From Chalara sp. BL73 (Eukaryota; Ascomycota; Leotiomycetes; Helotiales): DNA of 23,047 bases. Shown here one piece after another: positions 10,789-21,022 of the stretch. The DNA is taken from contig CAKJVC010000015.1 of the NCBI GenBank assembly GCA_918026815.1, forward strand, positions 1 through 23,047, given 5' to 3'. The translations under genes and the position numbers were made by a program. Within the stretch, counting starts at the first letter, position 1. Each line of letters starts with the position of its first letter. The notes beneath the pieces were generated by a model, which searched no databases, was not told the origin of the DNA, and saw nothing but the letters and a program-made list of their open reading frames with translations.

Positions 10789-12413
10789 TTATTGACGGTC
10801 AGGGCATGTACGAGCAGTGTGCTCTAGCGATTTACATATACTACACTTCGCTGGGGCACGTGTACGTGCTGGAGCAACGTTTTGATCAACTACCTGATTT
10901 ACAACTTCAATATCAGCTGTAGCTTGATTCAACCTGTTTTGAACCTCTGAAACCCGTAAAACACTTCTTTTGCGTACGAATGATTTCTTTACAGCTCTTT
11001 TTTTTTTGACTCTTTCATTTGCGGCTCGTAATTGTCGATTCTCAGCCGCAAGAAGAGTAGCGTTGTGCATGGCTAATTGGCACCTTTTGATAAGTTGATT
11101 TACGGCTTGAACTGTAGGACTTAGTGGGCTTTGTGTACGATATCGAATCGATTTTTGAACAAGGTCGGTTTGCAACTGTAATTCAGCAATATTGTGAAGT
11201 GTTTCAAAACCCAGGCCGTAACAGGCTCCGTTGTAGGTAAAAGAATCGGCGTACGCAGTCGTACGTGTAACTGATTTAATACTTGATTTGAATCAAAAAG
11301 AACTAATCCAGTAGCTTTAAATCCACTTTGAACAGTAGTAACAGTAAAAGCTTCTTGTCGTACAGATTGATAAAGCCGTAAAAACTCGGTTTTATCAATA
11401 TAGTTAATGCCGACTTGCATTTGCTGTTCTACAGCTTGTTCGTAAAAACGCTTTAATCCTGCAAAGCAACTAACATCTAAAGGTTGAAGAAACTGTGAAG
11501 AATGCGCAGGCATACACAATGGAACAATGCAGTGTTCTTTGCAAAATCGATCAAATTGAGCTGTAATATAACTTCCGTGGCCGTCAAGTATCAATAATCG
11601 ATATGTGCTTGTCGTACGATTTCGTGTATGCACTTCGAAAATTTCTTGCAGCCAAGCAAGACCTAATTCGTCTGTAGTCTACCCGTTATTACTAACTCCA
11701 ACTAACCAGGTTGTCGGCAGATTCTGATACTAGCTGTATTGATGCATTTGACTTTTCAATATAATCAGCGGAGGTAGTACAAAGCTTGTAGATTGAATCG
11801 ACTTTATTACAGTAACCTATTCGCGATTTCCAGGCTGTACAGATACCGTACGAAAGTCTGTAGCTGTAACTACTTTTGAGGTAGATATTACACTTATTTG
11901 AAATCCCGTTTCGTCGAAGTTATAAATATCATTCTCCGCAATTCCATATTTCTCAATTGTATTTCGTACGAGTCGAAACCAGCCTTGAATTACTTTAGGA
12001 TCTTCGCATTTTGCTCGCTGATAATCATACTTTCGATTGTACTTCGATTTGAGCTGTGGATGTCGATTTATAAACCGTGAAACCCAGCGTTGGCCTACAG
12101 TTAGCTGCGCAGACGCGTCGCGCGTTGCTCGATCCGCAAGCAATAGATTGGCCGCATCACGTACTAATAGTTGCGTTAAAGGCATTCCACGCGTATCCAT
12201 ATCCAATATCCAATTAATAAGTGTCGTTTCCTCCGTTGAAGTAAGTTTGCGGTTGGCAGAAGGAATACTAGACTTTGCGGGCACTCCTTTCAGTCGAAAC
12301 GTCATTGTCGATCGTGGCGCGCCGTACGCAGACGCGGCGGCCCGTAAGCTTGAAAATCGGCCCAGTCGATAGGCCTGAATGCCTAAAAGGATTCTCCCTT
12401 CTGTATTAGCCAT
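10789..12413 (-). pseudogene. Fot1/pogo-type DDE transposase with C-terminal zinc knuckle (three amber stops, one frame break)
   Basis: The ATG at 12413 starts MANTEGRILLGIQAYRLG, a pipsqueak-type helix-turn-helix (about residues 1-45). A CENP-B-type DNA-binding domain follows (about 50-135, including NWILDMDTRG, GQRWVSRFINRHP). The DDE domain shows NFDETGF (first Asp), LLILDGHGS (second) and QPLDV (third), with 35 residues between the second and third: DD35D. A basic coiled-coil tail with Leu/Ala heptads (AAENRQLRAANERV) ends in a CX2CX4HX4C zinc knuckle (CSICKSLEHTARTC, about 10805-10850). One frame runs from 12413 to about 11190 but has TAG at 11817-11819, 11730-11732 and 11679-11681, each where the family carries Trp. 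The frame shifts once near 11190 in a GGG/TTTT context, equal to one missing base. It encodes no functional protein as read. Confidence 0.9.
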
Positions 12414-12434
12414 TTGTAAGGTTGGATGTTGAGC

Positions 12435-12519
12435 AATTGCAAATCAAAATTGAAAAAAGTGGTGGTTGCAGGGATAGTGGCCAGGATGATGACATGGCCA
12501 GCTAACTGATCAAGTACGT
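12435..12519 (-). repeat. Right terminal inverted repeat (85 bp)
   Basis: Perfect inverted copy of 10657-10741, ending CAAGTACGT and followed by the TA duplication at 12520-12521. It starts 21 bp outside the transposase ATG, so the transposase promoter must overlap this repeat. Confidence 0.95.
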
Positions 12520-12521
12520 TA

Positions 12522-14315
12522 GCTCCTTGGCCTACTTACGTAAGCCGATTCCTGACAGTGGAGTATAACTATGGGACGCGATCAATGAGGCATAAGGGTG
12601 CAGATTAGCTTGCAGATATGGAGGACCTACATAGTGGAACGCCTACGAGTTGTATCACCCCCTACGGACCTTACGGCTTTATGTAAGTCACACTATACAT
12701 GTCCTGCCTTTACGCTCTCCCTTTATTGTCTTAGTTCCCAACGAACTCTCTGGTAGATAACATACTGCTTGTAAGCCATCCTGATCGATTGATATGCACA
12801 ACGATGAACAAGGAAAGCACGTCTGACTACTTAGGTCCGTACGACGACGGAGGTGACGATCCTTGCGTGGAGATAATCCTTGATAGGCAATGCAAGCTCT
12901 CCAAGCTACCCCGGAATGGCCAACATACCAACGTCCATTCGCTTTGGTCTATATCATGAAATAGGTCTGTAGGAGAGCTTGAGGCTCGAGTCTATGTTCG
13001 AAGACGTCCCTGATAAGGTACGTCGTTATTGGTTGAGGGGTATCGAGATATTGTCGATTTGAATCGTGTTTAAGGTTGGCCGTGTGGGTGTTAAAATTGG
13101 CATGGACACGGACAACATGTCACATGACACGGGCCGTGAGCCTCACAGCAATGCCATGCCATTCCTTTCTCCGAGCCTTTTTCCCTAGCACAACACCAAC
13201 GGGGTGATAAGTATGGGGAGAGGACGCAGAACGCCAAAGCCTAACAGAAATCTGACCACCGAGTACGGGACGGCGAGGCTCCGACAGGTAGAGACGAAAG
13301 TTGAATCGTCGCAGGGCTCAACAGAAGAAAGCAGAGTCTAATCGGAGCGATAGCAAGTCTGCCACAGACTAGGAGAAGCGCCATATGTCTGCTGCGGCGC
13401 CTAATACCAATCAGCAGTTTATCGGTAGATCCGCCTTGCCATTATGACTAATAACTGCTCCCTAGACGGCTCGGACATTGCATAGGGTTTGGTGATTGGG
13501 CTGCGTTATTGGCAGCCTCGCCAAAGGTAAACAACGAACCGCAGGAATCAGCTGTCTGTGTTTTAGTTAAGGTGTGCTTCCGAACAACCACCTAATTACA
13601 TATATACACTGCCAGCATTTCATGAACTATTAGACGCTCGATTTAGTTAACTACAAAAGTATGAGCCCACATGGCATGACTTCTTCAGAACAGAGTTTAC
13701 CAAGTTTTTATATCAGAGCGGAAAGCTCCACTTCCCATCATCCTAACAGCAACGCAATCTTCAAAAAGCCATGAAAACACAGCGCGGAAGATAATCTCAT
13801 ATTATTCCGATTTCAAAGATTCAAGACAAGCCATCTCCTAAACCTCCGCTTTATGAAAGAATAATTCTCGAGAATTGACCATGATACCTATTACGCTGGC
13901 CTTCGATTAGACTGTGAGTCGGATGAGAGAGACAGCTAGATCTACGTTACAGCAAAATGGACCCAAATTCTCCCAAGCATGATCTGCTACCCTTGTTGGT
14001 AATATGGTTGCAGCAACGAAACCATCCTAATCTTTTATGGACACTTAGTGTTCGCCATTATTGTTAGTGATTGGGAGGAGCGAAAGGAAGTGGAGGTGCA
14101 GTCCAAGTGCCTTGTGAGCGTGGCTCAAATCCAATTCGGAAGCGTTGAAGGCGGAAAGCAGATTTCGCTAGCGCCCGCAGCCCACACTCTTATAGTCGCC
14201 TGCAAAATTTGCCTGTAGGTATATTGGAGCGGACAATCAGGTGACCACCTCATACTCAACTATCCTCATCTTGCTGAGTGAATATAGGTACGTCTTCCAG
14301 GGGCGGCGGACCTTC
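12522..14315. other. Gene desert, 1.8 kb
   Basis: No open frame above 60 codons appears on either strand in about 1.8 kb, unlike the rest of the window. The stretch 13120-13400 is richer in G and C than its surroundings. I saw no tRNA- or rRNA-like sequence, no long direct or inverted repeat and no recognisable transposon protein. It may hold a non-coding RNA, long regulatory sequence, or RIP-degraded repeat debris. Confidence 0.4.
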
Positions 14316-17090
14316 TCAGAAGGCAAATTCGACAATCTTGCCAGAGATATCCGCAACATAGAGAAGGGTCTGGTCATTCTGGGTTACAAAGCGTAAGGAC
14401 GTTGTTGAACCCGAGGAATTCTGTCGTTCGCAGAGTAGTCGTGTATACGAGTAGCTGCTAGAAGGGCATATACCACCGCCAGGGTCACCTGTTAGAGGCG
14501 TAATTATTAGGTCTCCTGATTGTGCCAGCATAGCTGCCAAGTTTCCCTTAGCTGAGACAGCTCCTGCGACCATTGCTGTAGAATGGCCAAGAAGCGAAAA
14601 GGGGCGCTCCAAAACTCCTGGTACTTCAGCTGGGAATGTCCCGACTGGACTGATAAAGGGCCACTCTCCACCAGTTCGCTCACGTCCATGCAGTACTGTA
14701 GGTGCGTTGGTACAAAATGCATAAGTACGCTCCGACGGTACTCGAAACAATGAGACCGACTCAATCCCTCGAGCTGAGAATCCCTGGACAACACGTTAGC
14801 TCCTTATAATGCAACTAAGACATGAAAGGTTACCCCTTGATGTTTTTCCCTCTCCCTAAGTTTGAACGGCTCTTGCTTGAGACCTTCAACGGGCCAGATC
14901 AAAACATTATTCCCTTTGCGGTGACACAGACCATTTGCTGGCCCGAGGCATCGAAGCCTACGAATTTTGGTCCGTCCTCGACGAAGTATCTTGTCGTCCA
15001 ATGATTGCATGTTCTTTCTTCATGACGGTATAACCGAAGTTCTGCGTCATTTTCTACGATCTGATAAATCTTCATGACACCAACTCCATCAGAATAGCCC
15101 CCAATCAAGACAGACGACTCATGCAAGGCTAGGCATGTGGGTCGGAAGTCTTTGATGTCTTCAAAAGTAAAACTTTCAGCTCTCGAAGATCCTTTATGTC
15201 TAAAGACCCACAACTGGTGCCTTTTGCTTGGGGCAGCCTTCTCGGTGTCTCGTTGGGAACTCCCAGAATCAGAACCACTATTTTCTCCTTCGACGGTCAC
15301 CTTGACACCTCTTACAATGACCGCCAGAAATATATCATTTAATGCCGCTTGTGCATTCTCGAGCTTTTTTCTGAGCATACCATTTTTCTTGAAGATTAGT
15401 GTTTTGGAGAAAGAAACTTGGTCCAGAGAATAGATTACAAGGTCCTTCTCTCCTAAGAAGAACACGTGGCGACAGCTAGGTGAGAGACCCACTGAGTAGT
15501 ACTTCCTCCTAGAATTCCAAAATCGGTTGGGCCATAATCGACCCTTCTTTCTTCTGTAGCTGGGCCTCATGCTAGATGGAGCAGGTAAATCTTCCTCCCA
15601 TTTTTCTGGATTCAGCAGTATCGCTGTGGAAACTGAATTCCGAGGAGTTTTGTGAGATCCATTTCCTAGGTCACCTATGACACTGTCAACGAGTTCTTGT
15701 TGCCAGTCCAAGTGTCGCTCTTCAGCGAAGCAAGACTTAATGACCACTACCTCCTCGCTAGCTATGTTAAGCCTTGGGCATTGGTCTTCCAATCGTGGAC
15801 ACGTCAACAGAAGAAATTCAATCTGATAGTTTGCTCGTTAGCATATATTCTACGAGGAATGCGAACAAGGGCAACACGTACGGCTTTCCATCGTAAACTA
15901 CGGTCCCCGCTATTTTCGATAATTCGGACCATTCTCTGCTGGAATCGTTCCAATTGCTCGACACAGGACTCCGGTACCATGCCAGGGAGCAACATCCGGG
16001 CCAGCTGAGTGCTGCAATCAAGAAGGCCATAAAGGAAATGGTACCCATTGAAGCTTGGAGCATTGCGACCCACAGCAGCGCAAAAGTCCTTTATCAAGTA
16101 TGCCGGAGACGATACTTCTTTCTCCATCTCGGTCTTGTTCAGCACCATCAAAATATGCTCGAGTACCCATAATGACAGCCTCTGCGGCGACTCAGAATCC
16201 ACAGTTCCTTCTCGTCTCTCGATTACTTTTGTATGCAAACCGAGTGCAATCGTTCTTCTTGTGAGTCCTTGAAGCGCAAAGAGGTCCTTCGCGTATTTGT
16301 CGGGCCGTGCGCCAAGCTGCTGGAAGCTTTCATCAAGGCTGCGAATCGCATCGGGCACGCTGGTCGAGCCCACACCCTAATATCAATGGTTAGGTATCGT
16401 TTGGTATCTGCGGAGAAAACTTACTGTTGTGGAGGCTACGGCAAGAAATACACCTGCTGAAATGGCATTGATCACGGTTCTAAAGAGCGTGGCAGCAAGT
16501 GGCTCTGCGCGGATGAAGGTTTTGTTCGCATATTCGCTAATCGCCACTATCAAGAACGAGCTCTGGTACTCTCTAAATATCGCGCTTGTGAAGTCCCCGG
16601 ATGGTGGTCGCTGATTCTGCACATCTCTATGTACGTTCTTCAATTGGTACCGTCGTTGGTCGTGATGATCTGCTTGGACAGCCTTGGCTACTTGAGCCTG
16701 TTGCAGGACCAGTCCAGATAGGACCGCTCTAAGTTGGAGCTCGCGTTGATACGGCGTTTCGGGATTTATAGCACTAAACAGGCACTCCGAAAGTTCTTTC
16801 ACGATGTTGCTAGTGGCTTCGATCTCCAATCCTCGGGATGGAGATCCATTTGGGTTTCTTCTTCTCTGAACACTTAGATGGAGTCCTTCGTGGTCCAGAA
16901 CTTGTGCCAAGGACTCGAATGTTTCGTTGCGGAACTGTCTCTGGGTTATGGTATTCACAAGATCGAAAGCTATTTCACTTCTCTGCTTCAGTTTCTCCTG
17001 AGATCCATTTCTATTCTCTGCGCTTTCTTCAACTCCATAAATACTCATCCACCGCAGGTACCAGTCTCTTGACCTGACAAAAGTGCTCAT
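14316..17090 (-). CDS. Large protein with helical N-terminal half and beta-propeller-like C-terminal half, unknown function (frame-broken)
   Basis: The ATG is at 17090 and the TAG-type end at 14316. Three exons are separated by clear introns at 16377-16424 (GTAAGT, CTAAC, TAG) and 14784-14833 (GTAACC, CTAAC, CAG). The product is about 900 residues. Residues 1 to about 430 are mainly helical and charged, with one hydrophobic stretch near the first intron (VINAISAGVFLAVAS). From about 470 the sequence has repeated short strands with WD40-like features: YYSVGLSPSCRHVFFLGEKD, FRPTCLALHESSVLIGGYSD, PKFVGFDASGQQMVCVTAKG and AVSAKGNLAAMLAQSGDLII. The frame changes near 15805 and 14935, each equal to one missing base (a G beside TTG-AAT, and a G in a GGG run). 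I do not recognise the family; a scaffold or adaptor role is only a guess from the propeller-like part. Confidence 0.65.
14784..14833 (-). other. Intron 2 of the propeller-like gene
   Basis: A 50-bp segment on the minus strand with GTAACC donor, GCTAACG branch and TCCAG acceptor. Splicing joins ...EKHQG to GFSARG in phase 0, provided the frame change upstream near 14935 is accepted. Confidence 0.85.
16377..16424 (-). other. Intron 1 of the propeller-like gene
   Basis: A 48-bp segment on the minus strand with GTAAGT donor, CCTAACC branch region and ATTAG acceptor. Splicing joins ...VASTT to GVGSTS in frame (phase 0). Confidence 0.9.
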
Positions 17091-17727
17091 CGCTGGTCTG
17101 TGCTGAAGAGGGGTGCCATTTATGGCACCTTGATATCAAAATGGTGTTCTCTTGATCGTCTATGCTGTTGATTTATCTCGATTAATGAAACGTTTATGTA
17201 AAAATATCAAGCTCCTGCAAGAGAACAAGGACCTCCTAGAACCCAAGAGCCTTAGGACATACAGATATCAGAGATGGGCTCTATAATCGAGACACTGTGA
17301 CTGAATCTAGTTGTTTCGCTTTTTCTATCCAAATTAATCACTTCCAAGCTTGTTGGGCGATGTTGTAGGCTGATTTCTAGCACAGCCTCGTGCTTGCAGC
17401 AGTATTTTTTATAAACCCCTCTGGCATCTTCCAGCAGTGGCTTTCTTTCACCATTCACGAGACATGTTTGGACGCTGTGTAACACTGCGTGGTCCCAACG
17501 CCTTATCAAGAGCCTACCCCTCCTTATGCATCAAGTCTCAGTATGCGTTGGCAGACCATAGGCTGAAATATCTCGTGTGTGCTATTTGCTGTCACGCTGC
17601 TGTGGCTTGCAGTTAGGCCCTGTTGAGGTATGTTGATTGTCTTAAAATACCATTCAGCCTCATCCACCTTGATCTCCATTTACTTTCAATTATAGTTTTA
17701 TACTGAGGTCACTATCACTTCTTGACC
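17091..17727. other. Shared upstream region of two divergent genes, with one small open stretch
   Basis: This 637-bp interval separates the propeller-like gene (minus) from the permease gene (plus), so it should carry both promoters. An 85-codon minus-strand open stretch (17252-17509) has a protein-like composition, including GERKPLLEDARGVYKKYCCKHE. It has no recognised family and no clear start or splice link to the downstream gene. It may be a small gene, an unlinked upstream exon, or chance. Confidence 0.3.
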
Positions 17728-20461
17728 ATGGCTACCATTCAACGAAATAGAAAAGGTTCCGCTTCGCCAAGCGGTGCGCCAGCAGTTGATATTGAGAAGG
17801 AGAGCGGTTCATCACAAAGCAATTTTGAGGCTGCAAAAATTGTTATGGAGCGGGAGAGGAGATTAGCTAGATTGATTCGCAAGACGTTCCACTATGGCGA
17901 GCTAGATCGCGCTCTTGAGCGACCTCATATTGCTGGTGAGCAACAGTCTTTTTTTTTCTCCGCAGTATTCAACGCTAATCCCTTGCCAGCTATAGCATTT
18001 TCTGGAACCGTAGGGGCTGGAATCTTTGTCACTAGCGGCGAATTGATTGGTATTTCGGGATCTGTTGGATGTGTAATATCTTATACCTGCGTGGCTTTCA
18101 TTATTATACCAGTGATGAGAACAATTGCAGAACTTATGGCAATACGGCCCACCAGTGGTGCATTGATGGACTACCCGTATGTCCTACAGATGAAGGCTAT
18201 AAGAAAATTCCTCCTGACTGACTCTGTATCCAAGACATACTTTCGTTGATCCTGCTTTGGGGTTTGCTGTTGGCGTAACATATTGGTGAAGATTTCTTCT
18301 CCCTTAATGATACCCAAACTCGCTAATATGCGAACAGCCTGGCGAATTGCATGAGTATGGCAACGCTAACATCAGCAGCCGCCAGAGCCGCTGATAATTT
18401 CTCTGGCGACTCAGGTATGAGTAGACCAGGCATTATAGGCATCATTATTGGATTCTTTGTTATCACACTACTCTCGAATCTCTGCGGGATCACGGTGAAT
18501 GGCTTTGCTATTTTTCTCTACGTTTGAAGGAGTGCTGATTATGACACAGCTGTATGCAAATATCGAGCGGGTAGTGTTTCAAATAAAGGTTGCACTCCTG
18601 TTTCTGGTCTGCATTTTGATGGTATTAGTTAAGGCTGGAGGTAAGTGACCTCCAAACCTGTTACCGAAATGTGAGAATACGACTTACCTTTGTAGTTGGA
18701 TCCTTAGAAGGCCTCCAGCAAGAAGTTTCGACGAATAGCACCTCCCCAATTCTGAACACCCGGACGGAAGCTGGTAAGTACGTTTCCTTGAAGAGTGATT
18801 TACCTTCCGTCTATTATCCTACGCCCGCCTATCAGGCAGGTATACAGCTCAATTGCTTCCTTGGGTAACAGGCTGCTTGGCCATCGTCGAACGAGAGTCG
18901 TTATACGAACCTCGCTAATTTTCTCTGGTCCATTACAGGTTACGGTCGTAATGCGCTTGTTCCATTCTTCAGATTCGACGGTTTCAATGGAACACAGGAT
19001 AAAGCCGACGGCGGCCACGGGACAGGAGTTCCTGGCGCTTGGGGACAGCTTCTCGCAATACTGTACTCTTGCATTTCCAACTTTCTTTATAGAAAATCTT
19101 ACACGTAGCAGGACCAGCGTAACTTTGGCAATTTTCACCATCATGGGTGGTGAGATAGTTGCGTACGTACAGATCAGCTCTCTTCTATATTCATATATCT
19201 TTCGGCTTGAGCTATTCTAACACTTTATGAATCAGGGTAACAGCTGGCGAAGCCAAACGCCCACGGAGAGATTTGCCATCGGTAGCAAGGCTCATGTATC
19301 TGGCACCTCTAGCTTTCTACATTATTGCAGCGTTCTTGGTTGGCCTTTCAATAAATTATATGGATCCCCGACTCTTCCACCCATGGGCGAAGCCAGCACC
19401 AAACGCTCCGAAGATCTCACATTCACCCTTCATCATTGTGCTTAGCGACACCTCGATTAAGGTGTTACCAAAGTTTCTCAACGCTTGTTTTATGTTGTCA
19501 GCATATACAACAGGGTGCGTACAACCAAGCTTTCAATTGAGTTTACACACTAAATACAGCAGAAATACGGCTTTGTTTACTTCCAGCAGAACACTTTTCT
19601 CCCTTTCCCACCTGTACGGAAAGAGATTCAAATGGATCAAGGGTACGTTTGGCACAACGAATGATGGCAATACGCCAATTGCCGCCATTCTGGCTTGTTC
19701 TCTCTTTAGTCTACTAGCTTTTCTTGGGCTCTGCGACCCGACATTCAACCAAGTGAGTCGATAACCCAAATCCAATTGGCGCAAGCGAAGCTAACCTGAG
19801 TAGCCGATCTTGTCCCTCGCCGCCTTTTACACTGGTGCAGTCTGCTGCGTTTACGCAAGCCAGTGCATAGCCTTTCTCCGATTCAAATCAGCGCAAGTTA
19901 TTGACCCCACCATTTCCCCATGTCAAGTGTCTAACTCGGGTTAATAAAGACTCAAAATTCTAGAAGAGGAAGGCGCCAACGTACCGGGAAGAGACTCGGA
20001 TGAATACAAGACGAATTACTACCGAGCACACTGGCAACCAACCTGCGCTATAACAGGCCTCGTCGGCTGTACCCTGGTAGTTCTTTTCAGCGGCTGGCCT
20101 GCCATCTACCTCCTCAAACAAAGAGACACCATGAGCACTGCGTCCAGTCTAAAAGGTACTTTGGACCTGATTGGTGATGTAATCGGTGCTTATTCTGGCG
20201 TACGTCCCAATATCACTTTACCTAATGACACTCCAGCGCCGTGGCTAACTGCGTGATCACCAGCCGGTATTATTTCTAACTCTATTCTTGCTATTCAAGT
20301 TCGGAAAAGGAACGAACTTTCGAAAGTTGAGAGAACTCGAGCATGCGTATCACGTGCCTGATTTTAAAGATGATCACGTTACTAAAATGAGCCTCTGGAA
20401 GGAGATCATCAGTTTCTTTATTGTTGATAAGAATTTACCTGACTCTGCAGATTCTGGATAG
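17728..20461 (+). CDS. Amino-acid permease (APC superfamily, fungal YAT-type), about 13 exons
   Basis: A plasma-membrane transporter that imports amino acids with protons; substrate cannot be told from sequence. The ATG at 17728 (GACCATGG) opens a hydrophilic tail with RERRLARLIRKTFHYGELDRALERPHI. TM1 then has AIAFSGTVGAGIFVTSGELI, the Gly-rich hallmark of the family. Later hallmarks are TIAELMAIRPTSGAL (TM2-3), DPALGFAVGVTYW, GGEIVAVTAGEAKRPRRDLP (central YAT signature) and TGRNTALFTSSRTLFSLS (TM8). The stop is at 20461. Introns supported by frame and signals: 17936-17989, 18177-18234, 18286-18337, 18641-18695, 18774-18839, 18865-18938, 19063-19108, 19163-19235, 19515-19559, 19753-19803 and 20200-20263, plus one ending near 19963. 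The frame slips in a T run near 18513, around the small exon at 18840-18864, and around 19890-19965. It could be a pseudogene, but motifs are well kept. Confidence 0.85.
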
Positions 20462-20950
20462 AGTAATGTCTGAGGATTTTCGCCTTCTGTATATATAAAA
20501 TTTTGTAAATACCTCGAACATTTTAAGTGCGACTGAAAAGATCACCTCGACACACCTCTAACGTGACTTAGAGTCTGATCCTAATCGACATAAACTCTTT
20601 ACAAGCCTCGACGTTAAGGCATCGGAGGCGCCTAAAATATACATTCTGGTTCTAAAAGTGTATTAATCTTCGACTTTTGACGCTAAGATATTAGAAGTAG
20701 ACCAGCTTAATTCTTATGCGGTATTTCTTTACAACGCCTTATAGTAGCCAGCAATGGAGTGTGATGTGTGATCGCCGACTCTCCTCCTTAGTTAATAACA
20801 AATCTTTGGCACTAATATTTACATTCTTTTCGCTCCAAACGTTTCTATGGCGAACATTACATCACCGTCAGGTTCCAAGATCTCCCTTCTGCTGAAGCTA
20901 GCGCGGATCTGTCCTACACGGCCTAACCGAAACCCCTTCTTTTGAGAACC
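20462..20950. other. Region downstream of the permease gene, no gene seen
   Basis: The first part is likely permease 3' untranslated sequence; TGTATATATAAAATTTTG at about 20489-20506 resembles a fungal efficiency/polyadenylation region. The remainder is AT-rich with no recognisable coding content until the HAD relic at about 20978. Confidence 0.4.
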
Positions 20951-20977
20951 GAGTCCGAGATATCTAGCTCTCTTTTC

Positions 20978-21022
20978 TATTGTTACCAGAGCATCACCCA
21001 TTACCTCCATCCCTAAGATCAT
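20978..21022 (-). pseudogene. Relic of a second HAD (haloacid dehalogenase) C-terminus
   Basis: On the minus strand this reads MEVMGDALVTI, matching MEVMADDLVTM at the C-terminus of the adjacent HAD gene (21051-21087). In DNA 28 of 37 aligned positions agree, and many mismatches fall at third codon positions (GTC/GTA, CTA/CTG, ACT/ACA). The copy starts immediately after the HAD stop, in another frame. An open frame continues to 20819 without further HAD similarity. This looks like the last trace of a diverged tandem paralogue. Confidence 0.5.

Larger units (their letters stand above)
10657..12519. mobile_element. Fot1/pogo-type (Tc1/mariner superfamily) DNA transposon, complete ends
   Basis: The 1863-bp element is bounded by perfect 85-bp terminal inverted repeats beginning ACGTACTTGATCAG. 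It is flanked by TA on both sides (10655-10656 and 12520-12521), the target duplication of Tc1/mariner/Fot1 elements. It holds one minus-strand transposase reading frame filling most of the interior. Removing the element and one TA restores ...ATGCTC-TA-GCTCC.... The length and DD35D transposase agree with fungal Fot1-like elements (about 1.9 kb), although classical Fot1 repeats are only about 44 bp. The transposase is inactive as read, while the ends are intact, so it could be mobilised only in trans. Confidence 0.93.

Noticed and set aside
13118..13133. TGTCA-CA-TGACA small inverted repeat
   Set aside because: Five-base arms with a two-base spacer are expected by chance in a 23-kb window; no associated promoter or gene.
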